From contig DSCZ01000190.1 in the NCBI GenBank assembly GCA_011048855.1, positions 1-8,687 of the forward strand: a DNA stretch of 8,687 bases. Reading direction: 5' to 3'. Below the pieces are notes generated by a model. That model did not search any database. It was given only the letters and a program-made list of their open reading frames with translations, and was not told the DNA's origin. The first letter of the stretch is position 1, and each line of letters opens with the position of its first letter. Source of the stretch: Desulfobacteraceae bacterium (GTDB lineage Bacteria; Desulfobacterota; DSM-4660; Desulfatiglandales; Desulfatiglandaceae). Positions 1 through 6,724 of this stretch are shown piece after piece. Position numbers and translations under genes: made by a program.

Positions 1-52
1 CGAGCGGGTTGTCTCCGAAGCTTTAGGAAAAAAAAAGGAAGTTGAGTCGTGA
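1..52 (+). CDS. C-terminal tail of an unidentified upstream protein (partial)
   Basis: Frame 2 is open from the window edge and ends in TGA at 50-52, giving the 16-residue tail ERVVSEALGKKKEVES. A charged, Lys/Glu-rich end is typical of a soluble protein's C-terminus, and the base composition drops sharply to AT-rich just after the stop, as expected where coding sequence ends. The piece is far too short to name a family, and frame 1 is also open nearly as far (stop at 43-45), so the reading frame is an inference. Confidence 0.4.
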   Translation, partial: ERVVSEALGKKKEVES

Positions 53-254
53 GGAATCAATAAAACATAATAAATAAGGGAAAATTATCAACTTGGATCG
101 AATTACAATAAGCCCTGGAATCGAAAATCGTTTCGTGATATCTTATAAAGATTCAATGTTTTGGGGTCGATGGGACCGAGATGTTTTTTAAATTCGTTTG
201 TTCAAGATACCGTCGGCTGAAATACATACACCTTCAATACGAAAGGTGGACAAA
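53..254 (+). promoter_or_regulatory. AT-rich leader, probable promoter region of the seven-gene operon
   Basis: This stretch of about 200 bases is much richer in A and T than the flanking coding DNA and precedes a long run of co-directional genes, so it is the natural place for the operon promoter. A TATAAA-like hexamer sits at 144-149, but no convincing -35 box lies at the usual distance, so I do not fix a promoter. A small inverted repeat, CGAAA-ATCG-TTTCG, lies at 122-135 just upstream of that hexamer and could be an operator. A TTG at 198 opens the downstream frame earlier, but it lacks a ribosome binding site. Confidence 0.4.
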
Positions 255-722
255 ATGGAACGTTCTGAAATAATTCATGTTTTAAAAAGCTGCGACCTGT
301 TCGGCGCGCTTCGGGAAGACGAGCTTGAGCGAATTTCCGCGATCTGCGGTCTGGCGGAATTCGGTCCCGGCGAATATATATTCACCCAGGGGAGCATTTC
401 CGGCTGCCTTTATGTAATAGCCGAAGGCTCTATACGGCTGGAGCGCCATGTCGATCTCGGCGGAAGAAAAGGATCGGTCACCGTTGACCGCCTCGGCCGG
501 GGCCGGGCATTTGGATGCTGGCCGGTTCTACTCGGCGAAGACTATTCGCTGTTGTGTTCTGCGGTCTGTACAAAGGCCGCCACGCTTATTTCCATAGAGG
601 GCGGCCCGCTGCGGGAAATGATGGCGGCCGACAAAGGACTTGGGTTCTGTGTTCTAGAACGCCTGTGCACGATCTTGAGGTCTCGGATGTACGGTGTTTA
701 CGGGGCAATGGAAAAATTGTGA
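255..722 (+). CDS. Cyclic-nucleotide-binding-fold (Crp-like) protein lacking a DNA-binding domain
   Basis: A 155-residue protein that is essentially only the effector half of a Crp/Fnr regulator. Residues 1-30 form the entry helices (LKSCDLFGALREDELERI), about 33-115 the beta-roll (GEYIFTQG, LYVIAEGSIRL), and about 118-150 the dimerisation-type helix. The protein stops there, with no helix-turn-helix. The phosphate-binding cassette is degenerate: the usual FGE reads FGC (86-88) and the Arg-Ser/Thr pair is missing, so ordinary cAMP binding is doubtful. Eight cysteines occur at 13, 31, 51, 88, 101, 105, 132 and 138. The ATG at 255 is chosen because AAGGTGG (243-249) lies just upstream; the TTG at 198 lacks such a site. 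It ends 12 bases before the NuoE-like gene, so it probably senses a signal for, or binds to, that electron module. The fold is clear; the role is inferred. Confidence 0.85.
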   Translation: MERSEIIHVLKSCDLFGALREDELERISAICGLAEFGPGEYIFTQGSISGCLYVIAEGSIRLERHVDLGGRKGSVTVDRLGRGRAFGCWPVLLGEDYSLLCSAVCTKAATLISIEGGPLREMMAADKGLGFCVLERLCTILRSRMYGVYGAMEKL

Positions 723-734
723 AAGGACGTCTTG

Positions 735-1274
735 ATGGCTCCATCCGAAAATGTCTTACTTGATGAAGATGAATTGTTTGCCCGCGTCGAAGACGCTCTT
801 AAACACGAAACGAGAGACAGGGCCAACCTGATCCCGCTGCTTCAGACCGTTCAGCGTCTATGCTCCTATATCCCCGAATCCGCAGTAAGGCTTCTGGCCG
901 GACATTTCGACATCAGCCCGTGTGAAGTCTATGGGGTTGCTACGTTTTACAATCAGTTTCGTTTCAATCCCCCGGGCCGCCATCAGATCAAAGTCTGCAT
1001 GGGAACCGCGTGTCACGTGCGTGGAGGGGACATCATCCTGGAAAATTTTTCTCGAAAACTCGGCATAGACGAAGGAGAAACAACCGAAGACCGGGAATTC
1101 AGCCTGGAGCGGGTGGCCTGCGTGGGGTGCTGTGCTCTTGCACCAGTGGCTGTGATAGGAGAAACCGTGCATGGAAAAATGGCACCCAGCAAGGTTGAAG
1201 GCCTCATACTGGGTTTTCAGATAGAAAAGGACCGCGCGGAAAGAGGGAAAACGCAAGATGACCGAACAAAATGA
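735..1274 (+). CDS. nuoE: NuoE-like [2Fe-2S] thioredoxin-fold subunit (24 kDa type) of a NADH-oxidising complex
   Basis: This 179-residue protein has the length and layout of NuoE/HoxE/HydC subunits. A helical N-terminal part (about 10-75) contains the family segments ESAVRLLA and EVYGVATFYNQF. A thioredoxin-like domain follows with the four [2Fe-2S] ligands in the classical C-x4-C and C-x3-C pairs: C88 and C93 in CMGTACHVRG, and C129 and C133 in CVGCCALAP. In this family the cluster sits beside the NuoF flavin site in a cytoplasmic complex. The ATG at 735 is preferred to the TTG at 732 because the ribosome binding site GAAAGGA (721-727) is correctly spaced from it. The last 17 bases overlap the NuoF-like gene in another frame, which suggests coupled translation. 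Nothing distinguishes NuoE from HydC or HoxE, so the symbol is generic. Confidence 0.93.
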   Translation: MAPSENVLLDEDELFARVEDALKHETRDRANLIPLLQTVQRLCSYIPESAVRLLAGHFDISPCEVYGVATFYNQFRFNPPGRHQIKVCMGTACHVRGGDIILENFSRKLGIDEGETTEDREFSLERVACVGCCALAPVAVIGETVHGKMAPSKVEGLILGFQIEKDRAERGKTQDDRTK

Positions 1275-3195
1275 GCCCTTTCGCATCCGGGAGAAATACG
1301 AGCGATTGCGCCGCAAAGCCGAAGAGGTGAAAGCAGCTGAAGCGGGTTCCGACGAACCTGTGATCACCGTCGCTATGGCCACCTGCGGCATAGCCTCAGG
1401 CGCTATCGACACATTTAATTCAATCAAGGAGACGGCTCAGGAACTCGACCTTCAGGTGCGGCTCCGCACCGTGGGCTGTACGGGTCATTGCTATGCCGAG
1501 CCGGTGGTTGTAATCGATCATCCTTCCTCCGGATTTCCACCGTTGATGTACCATGGAGTCAGTTCCGGAAAGGCCCGGATGATCGTCAAGTCCTTTCTTC
1601 GCGACGGAGACCCGCTTTTCGAACATGTTCTGGGAGCCACCACTGAATCCGAAGACTTCCCCGGCGTCATGGATTTTCCACGGTTCAACCGTGAAAAACG
1701 GGTAATCATGGAAACTTGTGGAGTTGTGGACCCTGATCATATCCTTGAATATATCGCATACGGCGGATATTCAGCGCTCGCCGGCAGCCTTGAAACAACC
1801 CCGGCTCAGATCATAGAAACGATCCGGTCTTCCGGCTTGAGGGGCCGGGGAGGGGCCGGCTTCGAAACAGGCAGGAAATGGGCGCTTGCCGCTGAAGCTC
1901 CTGGAGATCGAAAATATGTCATATGCAATGCAGACGAAGGGGATCCCGGAGCCTATATGGATCGAACGGTGCTGGAAAGCTCCCCGCACCAGGTAATCGA
2001 GGGAATCGCGATTTGCGCCTATGCCGTGGGTGCCGCCGAAGCGGTCATGTATATCAGGGCCGAATACCCCCTTGCGGTTTCAACCGTCGAACGGGCACTG
2101 GAGCAAGCCGAACAAAACAACCTCATCGGCAAAAACGTCCTCGGCACCGGTTTTTCGATTCATATCCGGGTTTTTAAAGGTTCCGGAGCTTTCGTATGCG
2201 GGGAGGAAACCGCCCTCATAGCCTCGATCCAGGGGGAACGGGGGACCCCCCGTTACAGGCCCCCCTACCCGGCCACCCGTGGCCTTAACGGAGCTCCCAC
2301 GGTGATAAACAACGTTAAGACGCTGGCCTCGGTGCCTCCTATAATATCACGTGGTGCAGAATGGTATCGCAGTATAGGAGCTGCGGGCAGCCCGGGGACC
2401 GCGGTTTTTTCGGTGGTCGGGGATGTTGTACATCCCGGCCTGGTCGAAATACCGACGGGTATCAGCCTGCGTTCGCTGATATTCGACGTATGCGGAGGAA
2501 TACCGCGGAAGAAAAAATTTAAAGCTGTACAGATCGGAGGTCCGTCTGGAGGATGCCTTTCAGAGGAGTTTCTGGACGTTCCGGTCGATTTCGATTCCCT
2601 GCGGGAAGCCGGAGCTATGATGGGTTCAGGCGGCATCGTCGTGATGGATGAAGATTCCTGTATGGTCGATGTGGCACGCTATTTTCTTGAATTCACACGT
2701 AACGAATCCTGTGGAAAATGTACTTTCTGCCGTATCGGCACGGCCCAGCTCCTTGAGATATTGAACCGGATTACTATAGGAGAAGGAAAAGAGGAAGATC
2801 TCGAAATGCTGGAGGAGCTCTGCGAAGACATTTCCGCTGGTTCGCTGTGTGCGCTCGGCAAAACCGCGCCGAACCCGGTGTTGACTTCTCTGCGTTATTT
2901 CAGGGATGAATATGAGGCACACATACTTGAAGGCCGTTGCCCGGCATGTGTATGCCGGGTTTTGACGGCTTACTATATAGACCTTGACCGATGCGCCAGG
3001 GGGTGTGACGCGTGTGTGGGGTCCTGTCCTGTCGAGGCGATCTTTACCACCGCAAACCGAAAAAAGGGCGTGGACCAGACTCTATGTGTTAAATGCGGCG
3101 AATGTGCAGTGGCGTGCCCTTCCGAGTATGATGCGGTCAGGAGGGTCTCCCCGCCAAGCCTGGCGCCCGTGGTACCGAAACCCGTAACAGAGTGA
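1258..3195 (+). CDS. nuoF: NuoF-like NADH-oxidising flavoprotein subunit with N-terminal thioredoxin-like and C-terminal 2x[4Fe-4S] ferredoxin domains (HydB/HndC type)
   Basis: A 645-residue protein, longer than respiratory NuoF and matching HydB/HndC subunits. An N-terminal thioredoxin-like [2Fe-2S] domain (about 33-120) has C43, C74 and C78. The FMN/NADH domain (about 150-385) carries GLRGRGGAGF (193-202), CNADEGDPGAYMDR (223-236) and CGEETALI (314-321). An SLBB segment lies near 390-450. The N3-type [4Fe-4S] site is C485, C488, C491 (ESCGKCTFC) plus C531. The C-terminal ferredoxin domain has ligand sets C579/583/586/590 and C610/613/616/620. By family knowledge this subunit takes hydride from NAD(P)H on FMN and passes electrons to Fe-S chains; the ferredoxin tail is typical of complexes that also deal with ferredoxin. 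The domain thought to hold the N-terminal cluster lacks its first cysteine (V38). ATG 1258 follows a GAGGG site and lies inside the preceding gene. The substrate-level role is known for the family; electron bifurcation here is inference. Confidence 0.93.
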   Translation: MTEQNEPFRIREKYERLRRKAEEVKAAEAGSDEPVITVAMATCGIASGAIDTFNSIKETAQELDLQVRLRTVGCTGHCYAEPVVVIDHPSSGFPPLMYHGVSSGKARMIVKSFLRDGDPLFEHVLGATTESEDFPGVMDFPRFNREKRVIMETCGVVDPDHILEYIAYGGYSALAGSLETTPAQIIETIRSSGLRGRGGAGFETGRKWALAAEAPGDRKYVICNADEGDPGAYMDRTVLESSPHQVIEGIAICAYAVGAAEAVMYIRAEYPLAVSTVERALEQAEQNNLIGKNVLGTGFSIHIRVFKGSGAFVCGEETALIASIQGERGTPRYRPPYPATRGLNGAPTVINNVKTLASVPPIISRGAEWYRSIGAAGSPGTAVFSVVGDVVHPGLVEIPTGISLRSLIFDVCGGIPRKKKFKAVQIGGPSGGCLSEEFLDVPVDFDSLREAGAMMGSGGIVVMDEDSCMVDVARYFLEFTRNESCGKCTFCRIGTAQLLEILNRITIGEGKEEDLEMLEELCEDISAGSLCALGKTAPNPVLTSLRYFRDEYEAHILEGRCPACVCRVLTAYYIDLDRCARGCDACVGSCPVEAIFTTANRKKGVDQTLCVKCGECAVACPSEYDAVRRVSPPSLAPVVPKPVTE

Positions 3196-3197
3196 AC

Positions 3198-3242
3198 CGG
3201 TGCGTTGCCCGTGACGATTCGTGATCATCCGGATTCGCACCG
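3198..3242 (+). promoter_or_regulatory. Intercistronic inverted repeat before the HoxU-like gene
   Basis: CGGTGCG (3198-3204) and CGCACCG (3236-3242) are a perfect 7-bp inverted repeat in the only sizeable gap among the operon genes. The loop contains the palindrome ATCCGGAT (3227-3234). The hairpin ends directly before the GAAAGG ribosome binding site (3244-3249) of the next gene, so it could tune translation of that subunit or protect the transcript. No T-run follows, so it is not a factor-independent terminator. If translation began at the in-frame TTG 3205 or GTG 3211, most of it would be coding. Confidence 0.35.
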
Positions 3243-3258
3243 CGAAAGGCCTGCTGAT

Positions 3259-3930
3259 ATGGTCAATTTCAGTGTCGACGATAAGAATCTTTCGGCTCCC
3301 GAAGGAACATCGCTTCTTCAAGCATGCCTCGACAATGGCATCTACATACCTAACTTATGTTATCTCCCGGACGATGATCACCCCCCGGCATCGTGCCGTC
3401 TCTGCATGGTGGATCTTTCTGGAGCACCGGCACCGGTGCCTGCCTGCACGGTGCCCGTGACCGAAGGGCTTGTTGCCTACACCGGGACCGAACGAGTCCG
3501 CCGCCTTCAACGCTCAGCGTTGAAGCTGCTTTTGTCGAACCACCGCGTTGAATGCGCCCGCTGCAGCGCAAACAAACACTGCGCACTTCAACAGATCGCA
3601 AAATTCCTGAAAGTCGGACTCAAAAGAGGAAAACTGGCAGACCTGGTCCAGGAACCCGGGAAAAAGGAAAAAGAACACCCATACCTCAAATATCACCCAG
3701 CTCGCTGCGTTCTGTGCGGGAAATGCGTGCGGATCTGCAGTCGCATGCATCCGCGGCCGCTTCTATTTTTTGCGGGAAGAGGCCTATGCACTCACATCAA
3801 TTTTTTCGGCGCCGATGAAAATACAGCCGCTTTTTGTAGCAGTTGTTTTGCCTGTGTGGATATATGCCCCGTTGGCGCCCTGGAAAAAAGACTGGATAGC
3901 GCTGAAAGTACCGGGGACGAAGAAACGTGA
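3259..3930 (+). CDS. NuoG-N/HoxU-like iron-sulfur subunit ([2Fe-2S], His-ligated [4Fe-4S], 2x[4Fe-4S])
   Basis: A 223-residue electron-wiring subunit that equals the N-terminal part of NuoG or HydA without any catalytic domain. In order: a plant-type [2Fe-2S] domain with C34, C46, C49 and C63 (C-x11-C-x2-C-x13-C); a His-ligated [4Fe-4S] motif H95, C99, C102, C108 (H-x3-C-x2-C-x5-C); and a two-cluster ferredoxin domain with C150/153/156/160 and C193/196/199/203. The size matches HoxU-type diaphorase subunits. No H-cluster motif or molybdopterin domain follows. The ATG at 3259 is chosen because the protein then starts like its relatives (MVNFSVDDKN) and GAAAGG (3244-3249) lies 9 bases upstream; TTG 3205 and GTG 3211 are in-frame alternatives. 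It should link the NuoE/F-like pair to a partner enzyme not encoded in the window. It overlaps dusB by 4 bases. Confidence 0.92.
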   Translation: MVNFSVDDKNLSAPEGTSLLQACLDNGIYIPNLCYLPDDDHPPASCRLCMVDLSGAPAPVPACTVPVTEGLVAYTGTERVRRLQRSALKLLLSNHRVECARCSANKHCALQQIAKFLKVGLKRGKLADLVQEPGKKEKEHPYLKYHPARCVLCGKCVRICSRMHPRPLLFFAGRGLCTHINFFGADENTAAFCSSCFACVDICPVGALEKRLDSAESTGDEET

Positions 3931-4985
3931 TCACCGCCGAAGGTTTACAGTATACAGGCAGCGAACACCGAGAAATCCAGCCGGCATCACCGGACAGCCG
4001 ATTCAAGGACCTGACGATCGGTGAACTTCGGCTGGATCACTGGGCTGTAATGGCTCCTATGGCCGGTATAACCAATCTACCGTTCCGGTTTATTGCAAAA
4101 AAGATGATGGCGGGGCTTGTCGAAACCGAAATGGTGAGCGCCGCCGGCCTTGTCCGGGCGCAAAAAGCTACTCTGTCCTACCTTAAAACGAATTCCACCG
4201 AAAAACCTCTTGCTGTCCAGATTTTCGGCTCCAACCCCGATGAAATGGCGGCTGCGGCTTACATTGCCGCTGAAAGCGGCGCCGCGTTGATAGATATAAA
4301 CATGGGGTGTCCTGCCCGCAAAGTTGTAAAAACAGGAGCGGGAAGCGCGCTGCTCAAGGATATCCATCGCGCCGAGACGATCGTTTCGGCCGTCCGCAAT
4401 GCTGTTAAAATTCCTCTCACAGCCAAAATCCGCTCCGGATGGTCGCCCGGAGAACCGGTCGCCCATGATTTTGCGCATATGCTTGAACATACCGGTGTTG
4501 ACGCCCTAACCTTACACCCGCGCTTTGCCACTCAAGGTTTTTCAGGAAACGCCGACTGGGACTTGATTCGTTCGATAGCCGCCGCCGTACGCATTCCGGT
4601 CATTGGGAACGGGGATGTAGTCCGACCGGATTCGGCTTTTGATATGAGGAAGACAACTGCATGCAGTGGCGTAATGATTGGACGGGGAGCCGTTGGTAAC
4701 CCATGGATATTTCAACAAATATTATCGATACAACGCTTTGGTTATTATGAAGAACCCTCTCTTTCCGAAAGAAAAAAGGTTATCCTCGAGCACCACAGGC
4801 TTCTCGTTGATCATTTCGGAGCAACAACCGCCTCTCGATTGATGAGAGGTCTAGTGTTATGGTATACGAAAGGTTTACCGCACAGCAACCGTTTCCGTGC
4901 CGCGTTCACCGGTATTCGCGACGTTTATGGCCTCATACAGGGCCTCGATGCCTATTTCAAATTCCTCCGGGAGAAAAAAGTTTGA
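3927..4985 (+). CDS. dusB: tRNA-dihydrouridine synthase, DusB type
   Basis: FMN-dependent enzyme that reduces specific uridines in the tRNA D-loop with NADPH. The 352-residue protein has the full TIM-barrel signature set: APMAGITNLPFRF near residue 43; MGCPARKVVKTGAGSALL with the catalytic cysteine C128; K167 in the KIRSGW strand; H197-P198-R199 in the FMN-phosphate/substrate loop, followed by ATQGFSGNADW; and GNGDV and GVMIGRGAVGNPWIF toward the C-terminus. The loop reads HPRF rather than the usual HGRT, a modest variation. Start is the GTG at 3927, overlapping the previous stop as GTGA; no other ATG, GTG or TTG exists before the barrel, so about 30 extra N-terminal residues are probably real. 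A housekeeping gene carried in the operon by translational coupling. Confidence 0.95.
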   Translation: MITAEGLQYTGSEHREIQPASPDSRFKDLTIGELRLDHWAVMAPMAGITNLPFRFIAKKMMAGLVETEMVSAAGLVRAQKATLSYLKTNSTEKPLAVQIFGSNPDEMAAAAYIAAESGAALIDINMGCPARKVVKTGAGSALLKDIHRAETIVSAVRNAVKIPLTAKIRSGWSPGEPVAHDFAHMLEHTGVDALTLHPRFATQGFSGNADWDLIRSIAAAVRIPVIGNGDVVRPDSAFDMRKTTACSGVMIGRGAVGNPWIFQQILSIQRFGYYEEPSLSERKKVILEHHRLLVDHFGATTASRLMRGLVLWYTKGLPHSNRFRAAFTGIRDVYGLIQGLDAYFKFLREKKV

Positions 4986-6724
4986 GAGTTCGGCTGGCAA
5001 AAACCGCCGGTTTCTGCATGGGCGTGCGACGTGCAATGGAAATTGTACTCACCCATGCAAATAGAACAAAGGGACCCATATTCACTTATGGCCCTTTGAT
5101 CCACAACCACCAGGTGCTCGATCTTCTCCGCTCGAAAGGTATTTACAGCGTCGACGGCGTCGAATCACTTGATTCAGGCACGATCGTCATAAGAGCCCAC
5201 GGCATCCCCCCCGCCACGCGCAAGGTTATCAAAAACAGCGGCCTCAAACTTGTTGACGCGACCTGCCCAAGAGTCGCCAAAGTCCAGAGTATAATCCGAG
5301 CACAGAGCAGAAACGGCAGCAGCACTATCATTGCAGGAGATCGTGACCATGCAGAAGTCGTTGGACTTATTGGCTACAGCGTCACGCCGGCCTATGTTGT
5401 CAGCGACGTTAAAGAAATCAGTTCTTTACCGAAACTGGAAAGGCCCTTTGTCGTAGCTCAGACCACACATAACGCACTCGCTTTTCAGAAAATAGTTTCT
5501 GCTCTTCAAGCACGCTTTCCTGATATCACCGTCTTCGACACAATCTGCGAAGCTACCCACGAGCGGCAGGAAGAAGTACGACTGCTTGCAGAGAGTGTCG
5601 ACGCCATGGTAGTTGTAGGCGGATATCACAGTGCAAACACAAAACGGCTTGCACAGATATCAAGAGACTGCGGAATTCCCACCTTCCACGTGGAAACTGA
5701 TGCGGACCTCGACAAAGCAGCCCTTTCCAGGATGGATGTTATCGGGATTACAGCCGGGGCATCCACTCCCAGCTGGATGATCCGCAACATTATCAAAGAC
5801 GTGGAAGCCGTCAGAAGCGCAGGTGAAAACAAAGTTGCGAAATATCTAAAAAAGACTGTGGCGACGGCGGTTCAAAGCTCTATCCTTGGAGCCTTCGGCG
5901 CCTTAGGGCTCGCTCATGCCGCCTCCATGGTGTCTCCGCACCCGCCTTCTTTTGTTTTTCCGGTCCTTGCCTTTCTTTACGTTTTCGCCGTTCATATAAG
6001 CAACCGGTTCCTGGATCGAGGCGCCAGCGCCTACAATGACCCTGGGCGCGCGGCCTTTCTCTCGGATCACAGGAGCCAGCTGCTCGCATCAGGAATTGCC
6101 GCTGCCGCCTCGGGCATGATTATATCGGTTTTTGTGGGCTTCTTAACGTTTCTCGCCTTTTTCCTTTTGACGATCGCAGGTGTGATTTACAGCTTTCCGA
6201 TCTTCCCGGCGAGCCTTAAAAAGGGCGTTACATTTAGTAAAATCAAGGATATCCCAGGCTCGAGGAGCCTGTCTGAAGCCCTAGGCTGGACAGCTGTTAT
6301 AGGAGTACTGCCGTTGCTGGAACGTCTGCCGGCCGTTTCCTATCTGGAGATTTATACCGTTTCTATAGTGATGATTTTGAGCTATGTCCGGGCACTTTTT
6401 TTTGATGTTTTTCAAACACAGGGAGATCTCATTGTCGGAACCGAGACCCTCCCGGTCATTCTAGGGGAAGCCCGCACAATAACAATTATCAAATATCTCA
6501 TAGCCTCCGCCTCCGGCCTCTCCATAGTCGGAGCCGTGATCGGCCTGACGGACTCTTTCGGCTTCATCATGCTGCTGCCAATCCTTTCATTATATTTGTG
6601 CATCAATGCTTACCAGGAAAGACGTGTTCACCCCGGGCCGAACCTCGATGCGATGGTCGACGGCAGCTTCATCCTGGCTGGTCTGTTGGGCGTGATTTGG
6701 CAGGTACTGCAATGCCTGAGATAA
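4982..6724 (+). CDS. ispH: IspH (HMBPP reductase) fused to a UbiA-type membrane prenyltransferase
   Basis: One uninterrupted 580-residue frame with two enzymes. Residues 1 to about 282 are IspH, the [4Fe-4S] enzyme that reduces HMBPP to IPP and DMAPP. Its three cluster cysteines are C12 (GFCMGV), C95 (DATCPRV) and C189 (DTICEATHERQ). It also has the substrate motifs VIRAHGIPP, HSANTKRL (216-223) and GITAGASTP (255-263). Residues about 292-580 are hydrophobic, with some seven to nine membrane spans, and carry UbiA-family signatures: NRFLDR (341-346) and D475 to D482 before the GTETLP segment. Two usual acidic positions look replaced (S349, Q478). Start is TTG 4982, overlapping the dusB stop as TTGA, with GGAG (4970-4973) at good spacing; C12 then falls exactly where E. 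coli IspH has it. The prenyl acceptor is unknown. The fusion would tether IspH to the membrane beside a prenyl-consuming enzyme (inference). Confidence 0.92.
   Translation: MRVRLAKTAGFCMGVRRAMEIVLTHANRTKGPIFTYGPLIHNHQVLDLLRSKGIYSVDGVESLDSGTIVIRAHGIPPATRKVIKNSGLKLVDATCPRVAKVQSIIRAQSRNGSSTIIAGDRDHAEVVGLIGYSVTPAYVVSDVKEISSLPKLERPFVVAQTTHNALAFQKIVSALQARFPDITVFDTICEATHERQEEVRLLAESVDAMVVVGGYHSANTKRLAQISRDCGIPTFHVETDADLDKAALSRMDVIGITAGASTPSWMIRNIIKDVEAVRSAGENKVAKYLKKTVATAVQSSILGAFGALGLAHAASMVSPHPPSFVFPVLAFLYVFAVHISNRFLDRGASAYNDPGRAAFLSDHRSQLLASGIAAAASGMIISVFVGFLTFLAFFLLTIAGVIYSFPIFPASLKKGVTFSKIKDIPGSRSLSEALGWTAVIGVLPLLERLPAVSYLEIYTVSIVMILSYVRALFFDVFQTQGDLIVGTETLPVILGEARTITIIKYLIASASGLSIVGAVIGLTDSFGFIMLLPILSLYLCINAYQERRVHPGPNLDAMVDGSFILAGLLGVIWQVLQCLR

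Noticed and set aside
198..254. Earlier TTG start for the cNMP-fold protein, adding 19 residues
   Set aside because: No ribosome binding site precedes it, the DNA is AT-rich leader, and the ATG at 255 has AAGGTGG at good spacing and gives a family-like N-terminus.
858..1427. 189-residue minus-strand open frame over the NuoE/NuoF-like junction
   Set aside because: It lies antisense to two well-supported genes and resembles no family; it is a by-product of GC-rich codon use.
4859..4981. Earlier ATG for the IspH-UbiA gene inside dusB
   Set aside because: The extra 41 residues are a shadow of dusB in another frame. The TTG at 4982 has GGAG in place and puts the first cluster cysteine at residue 12, as in other IspH proteins.
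6598..6711. Earlier TTG start for the glycosyltransferase
   Set aside because: It would overlap over 120 bases of the UbiA domain. The ATG at 6712 gives the normal GT2 N-terminus, PEISIIIPTFNR.
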